Assembly: GCA_003279615.1 (NCBI GenBank)
Contig: QCHM01000008.1
Location: forward strand, 16,721-80,720
DNA length: 64,000 nt
Direction of reading: 5' to 3'
DNA from: Prochlorococcus sp. AG-402-B19
GTDB lineage: Bacteria > Cyanobacteriota > Cyanobacteriia > PCC-6307 > Cyanobiaceae
Shown here: piece by piece, positions 1-9,362 of the stretch
Layout: the number at the start of each line of letters is the position of its first letter
Numbering within the stretch: the stretch's first letter is position 1
Notes under the pieces: generated by a model
The model's database searches: none
The model's input: the letters and a program-made list of their open reading frames with translations, nothing else
What the model was told of the DNA's origin: nothing
Program-made: the position numbers and the translations under genes

Positions 1-1269
1 AGATTGAATGATCATACATCTAAGACCTATTAGTAGTATCCAACCTAAAATATTAATCCTACTATCAAACATTGGGATATCAGTTGCATGGAAACAAATA
101 AGAATCAAAAGAGATGTCCACCATGCTCTATCAATTAAAAAGCTTTTTTGTGAATGTAATTTATTAAATATTTTATAATAGGCAGAAATTATTAATAAGC
201 TAAAGACAAAAATATTTAATAAAAAAGAGACTAAAATTCCATGACTAATAGCCAATTCTAAAGGCAAGTTATGAGAATGACCATGAGATAAACCTGTCCG
301 CAAAGGATAAATAATAGAAAAGGCTGCAGCTCCCCAACCCCATAGAGGTTTTTCAAAAATTAAATCAGTTGCAATTTTCCATTGGCCAATTCGTGTTGCC
401 TCAAAAGGTCTATCAACAAACTTCATATCATTTAATCTCATCCAAATAGATTCAGGCACAATACTTCTTGCAAATTGTTGTATTCCAAAATCAAAAAATG
501 GTACAACCGATATAACAACAGGTATTAGACAAACCAGCATCAAAGGAATCAACCAAATCCATGATGCAGAACCAACAACCAGAGGCAATCCTAACAAAAT
601 TGCGCCCCATGCATTTCGAGAATCAGTCAACATCATTGCCAACACAAATGCAATCAAAAGAGCAAAAGGAATGACTCGATTTCTACCAAAAATAAAAGGA
701 TGAATAACCGAAGCCAAGCAAAATGACCATACCCCCGACAACCAGGCAGCAGTTATATTCGCATAACTAAATAATCCAGACAATCTGCCAAAAGGCTCTC
801 CACCTGGAGAAATATGCCAAATTATCAAACCATCTAAAAGCTCCCAAGGACCCTCCCATCCAAGCCATAACTGACCAAAGCCAGTAATCAGAACAGGAAG
901 ACTTCCGAATACAAGCAAAGAAGCACATTTCATTCTTCTTTCAGGAGTTAACAAATATGGTTGCAAACCCCAAAAGCACAAAAAAAATGGCAACCAATTA
1001 AAAAGACCGAGCCAGGCTAACCAACCAGTTTGAGAATGAATACAACCAACTAGCATCAAAAAGGATATAAGTAAAAGGGGATAATTCCAATATTCCTTCC
1101 AATAAAGATCTCTTCTGCTAAAAATTCCTTTGAAAAGAGCAAAAAGCAAAAATATATATGAAACTAATGCACTGGAAGGCAAACACAATACTCCAATCTG
1201 AAAAGAGGTCCAGCCAATATTTTCGAATAGATTGTTTTTGAAATTAAATACGTACCTATTATTAATCAT
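1..1269 (-). CDS. O-antigen ligase / IctB-like polytopic membrane protein (C-terminus cut by window edge)
   Basis: I translated this frame by hand; it is open from an ATG at 1269 to the window edge (423 codons). The product is almost entirely hydrophobic, with about ten membrane segments. Around residue 330 it carries a polar loop reading GLSHGHSHNLPLELAISHG, which is the Wzy_C (O-antigen ligase/polymerase) signature. Cyanobacterial members of this family are often annotated IctB, a putative bicarbonate transporter; the family relationship fits glycan ligation or polymerisation better, and the substrate cannot be told from sequence. The ATG overlaps the purU stop codon by four bases (ATGA), so the two genes are probably translationally coupled. 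Confidence 0.8.
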   Translation of the reverse strand, partial: MINNRYVFNFKNNLFENIGWTSFQIGVLCLPSSALVSYIFLLFALFKGIFSRRDLYWKEYWNYPLLLISFLMLVGCIHSQTGWLAWLGLFNWLPFFLCFWGLQPYLLTPERRMKCASLLVFGSLPVLITGFGQLWLGWEGPWELLDGLIIWHISPGGEPFGRLSGLFSYANITAAWLSGVWSFCLASVIHPFIFGRNRVIPFALLIAFVLAMMLTDSRNAWGAILLGLPLVVGSASWIWLIPLMLVCLIPVVISVVPFFDFGIQQFARSIVPESIWMRLNDMKFVDRPFEATRIGQWKIATDLIFEKPLWGWGAAAFSIIYPLRTGLSHGHSHNLPLELAISHGILVSFLLNIFVFSLLIISAYYKIFNKLHSQKSFLIDRAWWTSLLILICFHATDIPMFDSRINILGWILLIGLRCMIIQS

Positions 1270-2120
1270 GTAAATACAGCAGTTCTACCCCTATAAACAA
1301 TAACTTGTCGCCTTAAATGCAATCTTAAAGCTCTTGCTAAAGCGACTCGCTCCAAATCCCTGCCCTTTCGTATTAAATCTGAAACCTCATCACGATGACT
1401 CACATTAGATATAGTCTGTTCAATGATAGGACCTGCATCAAGATCGCTGGTAACATAATGCGCTGTTGCACCAATTAACTTCACTCCTCTTTCCCAAGCT
1501 TGATGATATGGTTGAGCACCTTTAAAAGCAGGAAGAAAAGAGTGATGAATATTGATTAGATTAGGAAATTTTTCTAAAAATGACCCACTTAGAATTTGCA
1601 TATATTTAGCCAACACCCCTAGATCAATGTTGTACTCATTCAATAAATCCAAAATTTTACTTTCTGTATTCGCTTTATTATTTTTATCAACTTTTAAAAG
1701 CTGAAAAGGAATTTGAAAGCTAGAGCAAAGATCCTCTAAATCTGAATGATTTGAGATCACTAAAGGAACATTCATACATAATTCACCTGCCTTCACTCTC
1801 CATAAAAGATCAACTAAGCAGTGACTTTGCTTGCTAACAAAAATAGCAACATTTGGAATATCATCCGAAAAGCTCAAAACTGCTTTTCCTTTTAATCGCT
1901 TCTCAAGTAACATTACCTCAGAATTTATTTCATTTTTATCAAGCATAAAACCTTCTAAATCCCATTCAATACGACTAAGAAACAAATTTGCATCAGCATC
2001 TGTATGGTGATCTGCATGTCTAATATTCCCATTTTTACTTGCAATCCAATTAGCCAAATCACTAACAAGTCCAGGTTTATCAGGACAAATGAACTGCAAG
2101 ATAACTGTTTTAATACTCAC
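1266..2120 (-). CDS. purU: Formyltetrahydrofolate deformylase
   Basis: Hydrolyses 10-formyl-tetrahydrofolate to formate and tetrahydrofolate, supplying formate and balancing one-carbon pools. The protein has an N-terminal ACT-like domain (ILQFICPDKPGLVSDLANW) and a formyltransferase catalytic domain. The catalytic domain contains the Asn-His-Asp set: the NIHHSFLPAFKGAQPYHQAW segment, then GATAHYVTSDLDAGPIIEQ. The frame is open up to a GTG at 2162, which would add 14 residues. I prefer the GTG at 2120 because family members begin just before the ILQFICP strand and are about 284 residues long. Its stop overlaps the start of the downstream membrane gene. The start choice is uncertain; the function is secure. 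Confidence 0.93.
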   Translation of the reverse strand: MSIKTVILQFICPDKPGLVSDLANWIASKNGNIRHADHHTDADANLFLSRIEWDLEGFMLDKNEINSEVMLLEKRLKGKAVLSFSDDIPNVAIFVSKQSHCLVDLLWRVKAGELCMNVPLVISNHSDLEDLCSSFQIPFQLLKVDKNNKANTESKILDLLNEYNIDLGVLAKYMQILSGSFLEKFPNLINIHHSFLPAFKGAQPYHQAWERGVKLIGATAHYVTSDLDAGPIIEQTISNVSHRDEVSDLIRKGRDLERVALARALRLHLRRQVIVYRGRTAVFT

Positions 2121-2199
2121 TCGACCAATATCATTAACTATTCTCTTTTTTAGAGCACTCACTGAAAATTAACAAGCCAAATTCCTAGCATTTGTGGAA

Positions 2200-3315
2200 A
2201 TGAATAGCCAAAAAGCCAAAAAAAATGAAATCGAAATCTCAGTAATTGGTAGTGGGATAGCAGGAATTACAACTGCTTTTTATCTAGGGAGAAAAGGATA
2301 TAAAGTAAATTTAATAGACCCAAAAGTGAACTCAGAAATCAATAATTTAAATCCAAATAATGGAACACAAGCTGCTTTAGGTGTGCTTATGGGAAATATA
2401 TACAAAAAATCAAAAGGAAGAGCTTTTTTATTACGTAATACAAGTATGAGATTATGGAAAGAATGGCTTATTGAAATAGATCATTCTGAATCACATATAA
2501 AATTTGAAACACCATTAATTAAATTAGCAAATTCAGAACAAGAATATCAATCTATGATTGAAATAAGTAAAAATAAAAGAATATATGGAATTGAACTCTT
2601 AGATAAAACCTCTATAGAATTCTGGAGTTCAATCTTTGAAAAAAAATTAATAGGTGGCTTAATATCTCATGAGGATGGTCGATTAAATCCTATTAAATTA
2701 ATCAAATCCTTAATGAAAAACCTAGACAAGATTAAAGTAAATAAAGTAGAAGATAGTGTAATAAAAATAAGTAAGAATGTTAATTCATCTGAAAAAAACT
2801 GGAAAATCTATCTAGAAAAAAAGGAAAGTATTTATCAAGATTATGTAATAATTTGTTCTGCAATAAATACCCAAAAACTACTGAATCCATTAGGCCATAA
2901 TATAAATTTAGAGCCGGTGCTCGGACAAGTTATCGAATTAGAATTAAAGAATCCCCTTACAAATTGGAGAAAATGGCCAGCAATATTAAATCATCAATCT
3001 ATAAATTTTATACATCATAATCCCAATCATATAATTATGGGGGCAACTATTGAATCCGGAACTAAACCATCTATTTTATATAAAAAGGAAATGTTAAATA
3101 GTAACAACTTGTCTCTAGCGTGGATGAAACAAGCAAAGATCATAAAAGAATGGCACGGAATCAGAGCTAGACCAACTAATGAACCTTCACCATTATTAAA
3201 AGAATTAGAGCCTGGATTATTAATTAATACTGGTCACTATAGAAATGGCATTTTATTGGCTCCTTCTTGCGCAGAATGGATTGGACTAAAAATAGACGAC
3301 AGAATAAATAGTTAA
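2200..3315 (+). CDS. FAD-dependent glycine/D-amino-acid oxidase family protein (ThiO/DadA-like)
   Basis: The N-terminus holds a Rossmann dinucleotide-binding motif, VIGSGIAGITTAFYLGRKG. The C-terminus carries the DAO-family ending (WHGIRARPTNEPSPLL, then NTGHYRNGILLAPSCAEW), where the family binds FAD and substrate. In cyanobacteria such proteins are usually called ThiO-like glycine oxidases and may supply dehydroglycine for thiamine thiazole synthesis. That role is inferred here because no thi gene is adjacent. A GTG six bases upstream (2194) could also start the protein; the ATG at 2200 is preferred. The gene converges on dnaK with three bases between the stops. Base composition is very A-rich, as for the other plus-strand genes left of the origin. 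Confidence 0.75.
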   Translation: MNSQKAKKNEIEISVIGSGIAGITTAFYLGRKGYKVNLIDPKVNSEINNLNPNNGTQAALGVLMGNIYKKSKGRAFLLRNTSMRLWKEWLIEIDHSESHIKFETPLIKLANSEQEYQSMIEISKNKRIYGIELLDKTSIEFWSSIFEKKLIGGLISHEDGRLNPIKLIKSLMKNLDKIKVNKVEDSVIKISKNVNSSEKNWKIYLEKKESIYQDYVIICSAINTQKLLNPLGHNINLEPVLGQVIELELKNPLTNWRKWPAILNHQSINFIHHNPNHIIMGATIESGTKPSILYKKEMLNSNNLSLAWMKQAKIIKEWHGIRARPTNEPSPLLKELEPGLLINTGHYRNGILLAPSCAEWIGLKIDDRINS

Positions 3316-3318
3316 TTC

Positions 3319-5211
3319 TTATTTTGTCTCAGTAAATTCAGCATCAATAACATCGTCTCCATCATTTTTCGTATCAGTATTAGAATCATCAGCAGCCTGT
3401 GAAGCAGCATTTGCTTGTTGGTATACAGAAGCTCCTAATGTGTACAACTCTTGCTGTAATTCCTCAACTAATGTCTTCATAGATTCGTAATCATCTTTTT
3501 CAGTTGCCTCTTTCAACTTGACTCTTTTTTCTTCAACTTTATTTTTTGCAGCTTCATCAACTTTATCGCCAAGCTCAGTTATCTGTTTTTCAGCTTGATA
3601 GACAAGTGTTTCAGCTTGATTTTTTATATCAATTTTTTCACGCTTTTCTTTATCAGCAGATGCATTCATTTCTGCATCTTTCACCATTTTATCAACTTCG
3701 TTATCAGACAAAGTAGATGCACCAGTTATGGAGATACTCTGTTCTTTGCCACTACCTTTATCTTTTGCGGTAACACTTAAAATTCCATTAGCGTCAATAT
3801 CAAAAGTGACTTCTATTTGTGGAACACCTCTAGGAGCAGGAGGAATTCCATCCAAACGGAAGGTCCCTAAGCTTTTGTTATCTGAAGCCATCTCACGTTC
3901 ACCTTGTAAAACGTGTATTTCTACATTTGTTTGACCATCTACTGCTGTTGAATAGGTTTCTGCCTTTTTAGTAGGAACAGTAGTATTTCTAGAAATCATT
4001 TTTGTCATCACCCCACCCAAAGTTTCAACACCAAGAGATAAAGGTGTTACGTCCAGTAGCAATATGTCTTTAACTTCACCAGCCAAAACTCCTCCTTGAA
4101 TAGCAGCTCCTACAGCAACTACTTCATCAGGATTGACTGTTTGATTAGGGTCCTTAGTAGTAACTCTTTTGACTAACTCCTTAACTGCTGGCATACGGGT
4201 AGAACCTCCAACCATAACAATCTCATCTATTTCTCCGGTAGATAACTTTGCATCTTTCAAAGCTTGCTCTACAGGAACCCTGCAACGATCAATAAGAGTT
4301 GAGGCTAGCTCTTCAAATTTCCCCCTGGTAAGAGTCAAATCAAGATGCTTAGGTCCTTCTGGTGTAGCTGTGATAAAAGGAAGATTGATTTCACTTTGAG
4401 TCGCATTTGATAGTTCAATCTTGGCTTTTTCAGCTGCTTCAGTTAATCGCTGCAATGCCTGTTTATCTTGGCGCAAATCAATTCCTTCATTGCCTTTGAA
4501 TGTAGAGGCCAAATGATCAACTATAACTCTATCGAAATCATCGCCACCTAAATGAGTATCTCCTGATGTTGAGAGGACTTCAAATACTCCATCACCTACT
4601 TCTAAAACAGAAACATCAAAGGTACCACCACCCAAATCAAAAACTAATATTCTTTCATTACTTTTTTTATCTAAGCCATATGCGAGTGCTGCAGCAGTTG
4701 GTTCATTAATAATTCTAAGAACCTCTAGCCCCGCAATCTTTCCTGCATCTTTTGTTGCTTGACGCTGTGAATCATTGAAATATGCCGGTACTGTAATTAC
4801 AGCTTGAGTTATTGTTTCACCTAAATATTTGCCAGCATCCTCAGAAAGTTTTCTTAAAACTTGAGCACTCACTTCTTCAGGAGAAAACTGTTTGTCAAGT
4901 ATTGGGCATTTTAATTTGACGTTAGAACCTGATTTTTCTACTCCATAACTGACTTCTTTTGATTCATCATTCACCTCATCTACTCTACGTCCAACAAATC
5001 TTTTAGAAGAATAAAAAGTATTCTCAGGATTCATCACAGCTTGACGCTTTGCAATTTGTCCAACTAATTGATCTTGATTTTTGGTATAAGCAACGACAGA
5101 TGGTGTTGTTCTAAATCCCTCCGCATTTGCGATTACAGTGGGCTTACCACCTTCCATAACAGCCACGCAACTATTTGTAGTACCTAGATCGATTCCAACT
5201 ACCTTCCCCAT
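3319..5211 (-). CDS. dnaK: Chaperone protein DnaK (Hsp70)
   Basis: An ATP-driven chaperone that acts with DnaJ and GrpE in the cytosol. The N-terminus is [17 protein letters not shown] (phosphate loop 1). Further on come [14 protein letters not shown], the [14 protein letters not shown] adenosine-binding segment, and the linker [13 protein letters not shown] leading to the substrate domain. The C-terminus ends in an acidic tail with [11 protein letters not shown], close to the EEVD-like ending of bacterial DnaK. At 630 residues it is full length. Cyanobacteria have several dnaK paralogues; this one, divergent from aroE, matches the main housekeeping form (often called dnaK2). I saw no CIRCE inverted repeat upstream. 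The matching grpE-dnaJ pair lies separately near 40-42 kb. Confidence 0.98.
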   Translation of the reverse strand: MGKVVGIDLGTTNSCVAVMEGGKPTVIANAEGFRTTPSVVAYTKNQDQLVGQIAKRQAVMNPENTFYSSKRFVGRRVDEVNDESKEVSYGVEKSGSNVKLKCPILDKQFSPEEVSAQVLRKLSEDAGKYLGETITQAVITVPAYFNDSQRQATKDAGKIAGLEVLRIINEPTAAALAYGLDKKSNERILVFDLGGGTFDVSVLEVGDGVFEVLSTSGDTHLGGDDFDRVIVDHLASTFKGNEGIDLRQDKQALQRLTEAAEKAKIELSNATQSEINLPFITATPEGPKHLDLTLTRGKFEELASTLIDRCRVPVEQALKDAKLSTGEIDEIVMVGGSTRMPAVKELVKRVTTKDPNQTVNPDEVVAVGAAIQGGVLAGEVKDILLLDVTPLSLGVETLGGVMTKMISRNTTVPTKKAETYSTAVDGQTNVEIHVLQGEREMASDNKSLGTFRLDGIPPAPRGVPQIEVTFDIDANGILSVTAKDKGSGKEQSISITGASTLSDNEVDKMVKDAEMNASADKEKREKIDIKNQAETLVYQAEKQITELGDKVDEAAKNKVEEKRVKLKEATEKDDYESMKTLVEELQQELYTLGASVYQQANAASQAADDSNTDTKNDGDDVIDAEFTETK

Positions 5212-5329
5212 GAGTGAAGAGCTCCTTTAATTTCTTTCTTTAGCTAACATCCTCCTCAGTGAAATACATTTGAGGCAGGCGTGGTTCCCGAACATTCTCC
5301 TTGCAATTTTGAATCTTCAGTAACACCAA

Positions 5330-6217
5330 ATGAGCACTATTACTGGAAAAACTAGTCTGGTAGGACTCCTGGGACAACCAGTAAATCATTCTCTTTCACC
5401 GATTATGCATAATGCTGCATATGAAGAAATGGGACTTGACTGGTGTTATGTAGCTTTTCCTTGCGATACAAAAAACCTAAAAAAAGTAACAACAGCCTTG
5501 AGAGTTATAAATTGCAAAGGCTTAAATGTAACTATCCCTCACAAGCAAGAAGTTTTAAAAGCTTGCAATAGCTTAACTGCAATTGCAAATGATATTAAAG
5601 CAGTTAACACGTTAATTCCAGAAAAAAACAATCAATGGATTGGTGCAAATACTGACGTAGAAGGTTTTTTAATGCCATTAAAAGATAAAAATTTAATTAA
5701 TAAGAATGCAGTTGTGATCGGTTGCGGGGGAAGTGCTAGAGCAGTTGCTATGGGTTTAAATAATCTGAATGTTAAAAAAATAACAATACTTGGTCGCAAC
5801 GAGACTTCCTTGAATATTTTCGTCAATAATATGAAAAATATATTATCAAAAAATAATATATTAATTGAGGGTATTAATCATGAAAAATTAAATATTAGCG
5901 CATATATTGAAGAAGCAGATTTAATTATTAATACAACTCCGATAGGGATGAATAGAAAAACAACAGAAGAAAAAAGTATTCCTCTTGGCCGTAAAATATG
6001 GGATAGTCTTTCTAAAAAAACTATTTTATATGACCTAATTTACTCTCCCAGACCAACCAACTGGTTAAAGCTAGGAGCACAAAGCAATTGTCTCACGATT
6101 GATGGGCTTGATATGCTTGTAGAACAAGGTGCCTTATCAATAAAACTTTGGAGTGGTTTTAATGATGTTCCTACTGAAACAATGAAATCATCTGCCAAAA
6201 AACATTTAATGGTTTAA
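5330..6217 (+). CDS. aroE: Shikimate dehydrogenase
   Basis: Reduces 3-dehydroshikimate to shikimate with NADPH in the aromatic amino-acid pathway. Substrate-site motifs are SLSPIMHNAAYEEMG near residue 22 and GLNVTIPHKQEVL with the catalytic Lys. The NADP-binding segment VIGCGGSARAVAMGL follows near residue 128, then NTTPIGMN and the YDLIYSPRPTNWL and DGLDMLVEQGALS endings. The 295-residue length is normal. The ATG at 5330 lies 118 bases from the divergent dnaK start, so that gap must hold both promoters. The Tic20-like gene follows 23 bases after the stop. Confidence 0.96.
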   Translation: MSTITGKTSLVGLLGQPVNHSLSPIMHNAAYEEMGLDWCYVAFPCDTKNLKKVTTALRVINCKGLNVTIPHKQEVLKACNSLTAIANDIKAVNTLIPEKNNQWIGANTDVEGFLMPLKDKNLINKNAVVIGCGGSARAVAMGLNNLNVKKITILGRNETSLNIFVNNMKNILSKNNILIEGINHEKLNISAYIEEADLIINTTPIGMNRKTTEEKSIPLGRKIWDSLSKKTILYDLIYSPRPTNWLKLGAQSNCLTIDGLDMLVEQGALSIKLWSGFNDVPTETMKSSAKKHLMV

Positions 6218-6240
6218 TCTAAACTAAAATTAAATTGCTT

Positions 6241-6699
6241 ATGCCTTCGCTAGGAGAAAGAATATTAGGAATTCTTTTATATTTAATTCCATGGGCAGAC
6301 TCCCTTAAATTTGGTAATCATTTATTTATAAAATATCCTTACACTCAGATAATACAAATACCAGCAATCCCAATAATAATAATAGAAAGATTGATACCTT
6401 TCGGTAATTTTTTATTATTTTTGTTAATATTTATTGGACTAGTAAGAAATAGCAAAGTATCATATTTTTTACGTTTCAATGCACTTCAATCTCTGCTAAT
6501 AAATATTGGTATTATCATAGTCAGTTTTATATTTGATATCTTATTTAATCCTTTTGGAAACTCATTAATTATAAGGACTTTTTCAAGCACGCTATTAATT
6601 AGTCTATTTTCAATTATTACTTATTGTGTCTGGTCTTGCACACAAGGTAATGAACCTAATCTGCCCGGAATCAGTCAGGCAACAAAAATACAATTGTGA
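6241..6699 (+). CDS. Tic20/Ycf60 family membrane protein
   Basis: A short protein with four hydrophobic segments that starts with GERILGILLYLIPWADSLKFG and has the LRFNALQSLLINI motif before its third membrane helix. Both are characteristic of Tic20/Ycf60. In chloroplasts Tic20 is part of the inner-envelope import channel; the cyanobacterial role is not established. A TTG six bases upstream (6235) is in frame, but the ATG at 6241 is the natural start. It follows aroE closely and precedes rpsF by about 75 bases. Confidence 0.82.
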   Translation: MPSLGERILGILLYLIPWADSLKFGNHLFIKYPYTQIIQIPAIPIIIIERLIPFGNFLLFLLIFIGLVRNSKVSYFLRFNALQSLLINIGIIIVSFIFDILFNPFGNSLIIRTFSSTLLISLFSIITYCVWSCTQGNEPNLPGISQATKIQL

Positions 6700-6773
6700 A
6701 AAGTTACCTCTTAGGTATAAGATTATAAATCGGCCGCTCTTAATGAGCCATTTAGTCCTTGCCGGAAATTACT

Positions 6774-7208
6774 ATGTCTGATCAACCTTATTACGAAACC
6801 ATGTACATTCTTCGCCCGGATATTCCGGAAGAAGAAGTTGATAACCATCTAAAAAAATATAGTGAAATTCTTGAGAAATCAGGTACAGAAGTATTAGATA
6901 GTCAAATGAGAGGGAAAAGAAGACTCGCTTATCCCATAGCTAAACATAAAGAAGGCATATACGTTCAACTAAGTCATCAAGGCGATGGACAACAAGTTGT
7001 CGTCCTTGAAAGAGCTATGAGATTAAGTGAAGACGTTATACGCTACCTCACAGTCAAACAAAATGGTCCTTTACCGACTCCAAAATCAACTTCTAAAGAG
7101 GATGACACTGATAAATCTGAAACCACTGAAAAGGAAGAAATAAAGCCTACTCAAGACAAAAATGAAACGGAAACTAAAGACGAGAAAATAGAAGGCGAAA
7201 AGAAATAA
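6774..7208 (+). CDS. rpsF: 30S ribosomal protein S6 with long acidic tail
   Basis: A small-subunit ribosomal protein. The core begins [17 protein letters not shown] and continues through [22 protein letters not shown], both diagnostic of S6, and ends with [13 protein letters not shown] near residue 100. About 40 further residues are almost all Lys, Glu, Asp, Thr and Ser, a low-complexity acidic extension. I place the start at the ATG (MSDQPYYE); an in-frame TTG at 6759 would add five residues. No rpsR or ssb follows, unlike the usual bacterial S6 operon. Two bases after the stop is a strong Shine-Dalgarno-like AAGGAGGT with no start codon behind it. Confidence 0.97.
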   Translation: MSDQPYYETMYILRPDIPEEEVDNHLKKYSEILEKSGTEVLDSQMRGKRRLAYPIAKHKEGIYVQLSHQGDGQQVVVLERAMRLSEDVIRYLTVKQNGPLPTPKSTSKEDDTDKSETTEKEEIKPTQDKNETETKDEKIEGEKK

Positions 7209-7243
7209 TATCAAGGAGGTTATCAATTCAAAAATTCATTATT

Positions 7244-8446
7244 TTATTTATTGATCCAAGACCAAATTCGACCAGGCAAGCCCCATACATAAATAAATCC
7301 TTCAGCGGATTTATGGTTGAACTTGTCCTCTTTCCCATAAGTAGACATATCTGGAATATATAAACTATTGTTTTTTGACTTGCGACCAATAATATCTGCA
7401 TTGCCCTTGAAAAGCCTAATTCTCACTGTCCCATTAACTTGCTTTTGAGAACAATTAATAAATCCATCCAAGGCTTCTTTTAAAGGACTAAACCAAAAAC
7501 CTTGATAGACCAAATTAGCCCATTGCCTTTCCAGGCCATATTTAGTATTTAATAAATCTGCAGGAAGAGTTAAACTCTCAATCTCTTGGTGAGCTTTAAT
7601 CAATAAAAGCAATCCTGGTGTTTCATAAATTTCTCTGCTTTTAATTCCGACAACTCTATCTTCAATAATATCCAAACGTCCAAAGCCGTGTTTTCCAGCA
7701 AGGCTATTAACTTTCTTAATGAGAGATACTGGTTCCATTCCTTGACCATCAATGGCAACTGGGTAACCATTTTCAAAAAGAATATCTACCATCTGTGGTT
7801 CATTAGGTGAATTAGAAATAGAAGAAGTAATTCCAAAAACGTCTTCAGATGGCATCTCAAATGGATCTTCAAGCGGACCTGCCTCAATGCTTCTCCCCAA
7901 AAGATTCAAATCAATTGAATAAGGATTTTTTTTACTTACAGGGGGGATAATTCCATACTTTTCACCATAAGCAATAGTTTCTTCGCGACTCATACCCCAT
8001 TCCCTTGCAGGTGTAAGTAATTTCAGATCAGGAGCCAAAGCTCCAATAGTCACGTCAAAACGAACTTGATCATTACCTTTGCCAGTACACCCATGAGCGA
8101 CTCCATCAGCATTCAATTCCCTCGCAATTTCAACTAGTTTTTTGGCAATTAATGGTCTTGCCAATGCAGTTGAGAGAGGATATTTACCTTGATATAACGC
8201 GTTAGCCCTAATTGCTGGAAAAGCAAAATCTTCAATAAAAGGTTTGACTAAATTACCAATAATTGAATCAGAGGCTCCAGCGGAAATAGCCTTTTTTTTA
8301 ATTTCATCAAGCTCATCACCCTGACCAAGATCTGCTGCAAAAGCAATTACGTCCTGCACTCCATATTCCTTTTTCAAATAAGGGATACAAACACTCGTAT
8401 CAACTCCTCCTGAATAAGCCAAAACAACCTTTTTAACTTTTCCCAT
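7244..8446 (-). CDS. argG: Argininosuccinate synthase
   Basis: Joins citrulline and aspartate using ATP, the penultimate step of arginine synthesis; argH lies at 36.4 kb. The N-terminus has the PP-loop [15 protein letters not shown]. Later motifs are [15 protein letters not shown] (citrulline/aspartate binding) and the [20 protein letters not shown] segment. At 400 residues it is full length. It converges on rpsF with about 35 bases between the stops. The ATG start at 8446 is well supported by the conserved [13 protein letters not shown] opening. Confidence 0.98.
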   Translation of the reverse strand: MGKVKKVVLAYSGGVDTSVCIPYLKKEYGVQDVIAFAADLGQGDELDEIKKKAISAGASDSIIGNLVKPFIEDFAFPAIRANALYQGKYPLSTALARPLIAKKLVEIARELNADGVAHGCTGKGNDQVRFDVTIGALAPDLKLLTPAREWGMSREETIAYGEKYGIIPPVSKKNPYSIDLNLLGRSIEAGPLEDPFEMPSEDVFGITSSISNSPNEPQMVDILFENGYPVAIDGQGMEPVSLIKKVNSLAGKHGFGRLDIIEDRVVGIKSREIYETPGLLLLIKAHQEIESLTLPADLLNTKYGLERQWANLVYQGFWFSPLKEALDGFINCSQKQVNGTVRIRLFKGNADIIGRKSKNNSLYIPDMSTYGKEDKFNHKSAEGFIYVWGLPGRIWSWINK

Positions 8447-8583
8447 ATGCTTCGCTCAGTTAAGGAATTTCAATTCTCCTTATTAAATATAGAGAACTAT
8501 TGGGCAATATTTCTGATTTGGAGAATCAATATAAAATCAAAATTTTTCAAAGCATAGAAATCTAGTGAAAAATCATTAAAAGA

Positions 8584-8793
8584 TTATTCCCATGGCTGCT
8601 TAATAGATTTTCCAGATTGTCTTTCAACGAACAATCCCACGAACCATACTGAAACAAAAGCAAAAGAAGATAACCCAAAAAAAATCAAGACGTAAATCAA
8701 CCAAGTATCAATGTTATGACCAAAAACCAGCAAATCTTGAACATCATTATTTGAAGTGAAAATAAAATAAATTGATAAAAAATTCATAGTCAA
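8584..8793 (-). CDS. Small single-helix membrane protein, unknown function
   Basis: A 69-residue protein with one clear membrane helix (residues about 31-54, WLIYVLIFFGLSSFAFVSVWF) and a short polar C-terminus ending QSGKSIKQPWE. I do not recognise a named family. The downstream neighbour on the same strand, 13 bases upstream of it, is another small membrane protein, and the pair looks like an operon. A second ATG two codons in is an equally possible start. It could be a small photosynthesis-associated protein, but nothing in the sequence proves that. Confidence 0.6.
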   Translation of the reverse strand: MTMNFLSIYFIFTSNNDVQDLLVFGHNIDTWLIYVLIFFGLSSFAFVSVWFVGLFVERQSGKSIKQPWE

Positions 8794-8806
8794 TGAATAT
8801 AGAAAA

Positions 8807-9013
8807 TTAAATTAACGAATCCAAAGCCAAAGACCTTTTTAGCCAAAAATATACTAAAAGGAAAAAAGAAGGGCCAAATACCAAAAACCACACTAAAAAA
8901 TGATTGATATAAAAGGATTCCGGATGAAGAATGCCAGCTGCTCGAAGAGAAAGACTCACTAACAAAGCCATACTCCAAGTAATGGTCATCACTATCAGCT
9001 TTGAAGTCAGCAT
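8807..9013 (-). CDS. Small two-helix membrane protein, unknown function
   Basis: Sixty-eight residues with two hydrophobic segments (about 7-25 and 36-56), separated by a short loop reading GILHPESFYINH. The ATG at 9013 lies 58 bases from the divergent DUF3134 gene. It precedes the 69-residue membrane protein by 13 bases and is probably cotranscribed with it. An overlapping frame (8790-8978) is serine-rich and less protein-like, so I took it as a shadow. No family identified. Confidence 0.55.
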   Translation of the reverse strand: MLTSKLIVMTITWSMALLVSLSLRAAGILHPESFYINHFLVWFLVFGPSFFLLVYFWLKRSLALDSLI

Positions 9014-9071
9014 AAAGATAAGAAAATTAAACCATAATGCATTATGTTAATTCATCGAACATAATCTTGAT

Positions 9072-9347
9072 ATGAGCGATCTAGAAAAAATCAATTTGTC
9101 TGATTTAGACGGAATTAACCCTGCATTGACTCGTTATGGCAGGGAAGAACCTGCACCTGTGCTGCCACTTCGCGAAGAGCCTGATTTATTATCATGGTTG
9201 GAAACAAGTGGAAGATTAGTTTCTGATGAAGATTCAAATGATCAAGAAATAAGTACAGTTGAGGAAGAAGAGTTGTCAGCTTTAATGGGAGAAAAAGAAG
9301 ACTATAAAGCTGAAGAAGAATCAACAGATGACGAATGGGAAGACTAA
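9072..9347 (+). CDS. DUF3134 family protein (cyanobacterial, unknown function)
   Basis: A 91-residue acidic protein with the conserved cyanobacterial block NPALTRYGREEPAPVLPLRE followed by EPDLLSWLETSGRLV, which defines DUF3134. The second half is a low-complexity acidic tail of Glu and Asp. It has no membrane segment or signal peptide. It sits 15 bases ahead of mraY and may share its transcript, but no function is known for the family. Confidence 0.85.
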   Translation: MSDLEKINLSDLDGINPALTRYGREEPAPVLPLREEPDLLSWLETSGRLVSDEDSNDQEISTVEEEELSALMGEKEDYKAEEESTDDEWED

Positions 9348-9362
9348 TTAAAATCTTAAATT

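Noticed and set aside
8790..8978. A Ser/Phe-rich 62-codon frame
   Set aside because: Out-of-frame shadow of the two-helix membrane protein at 8807-9013.
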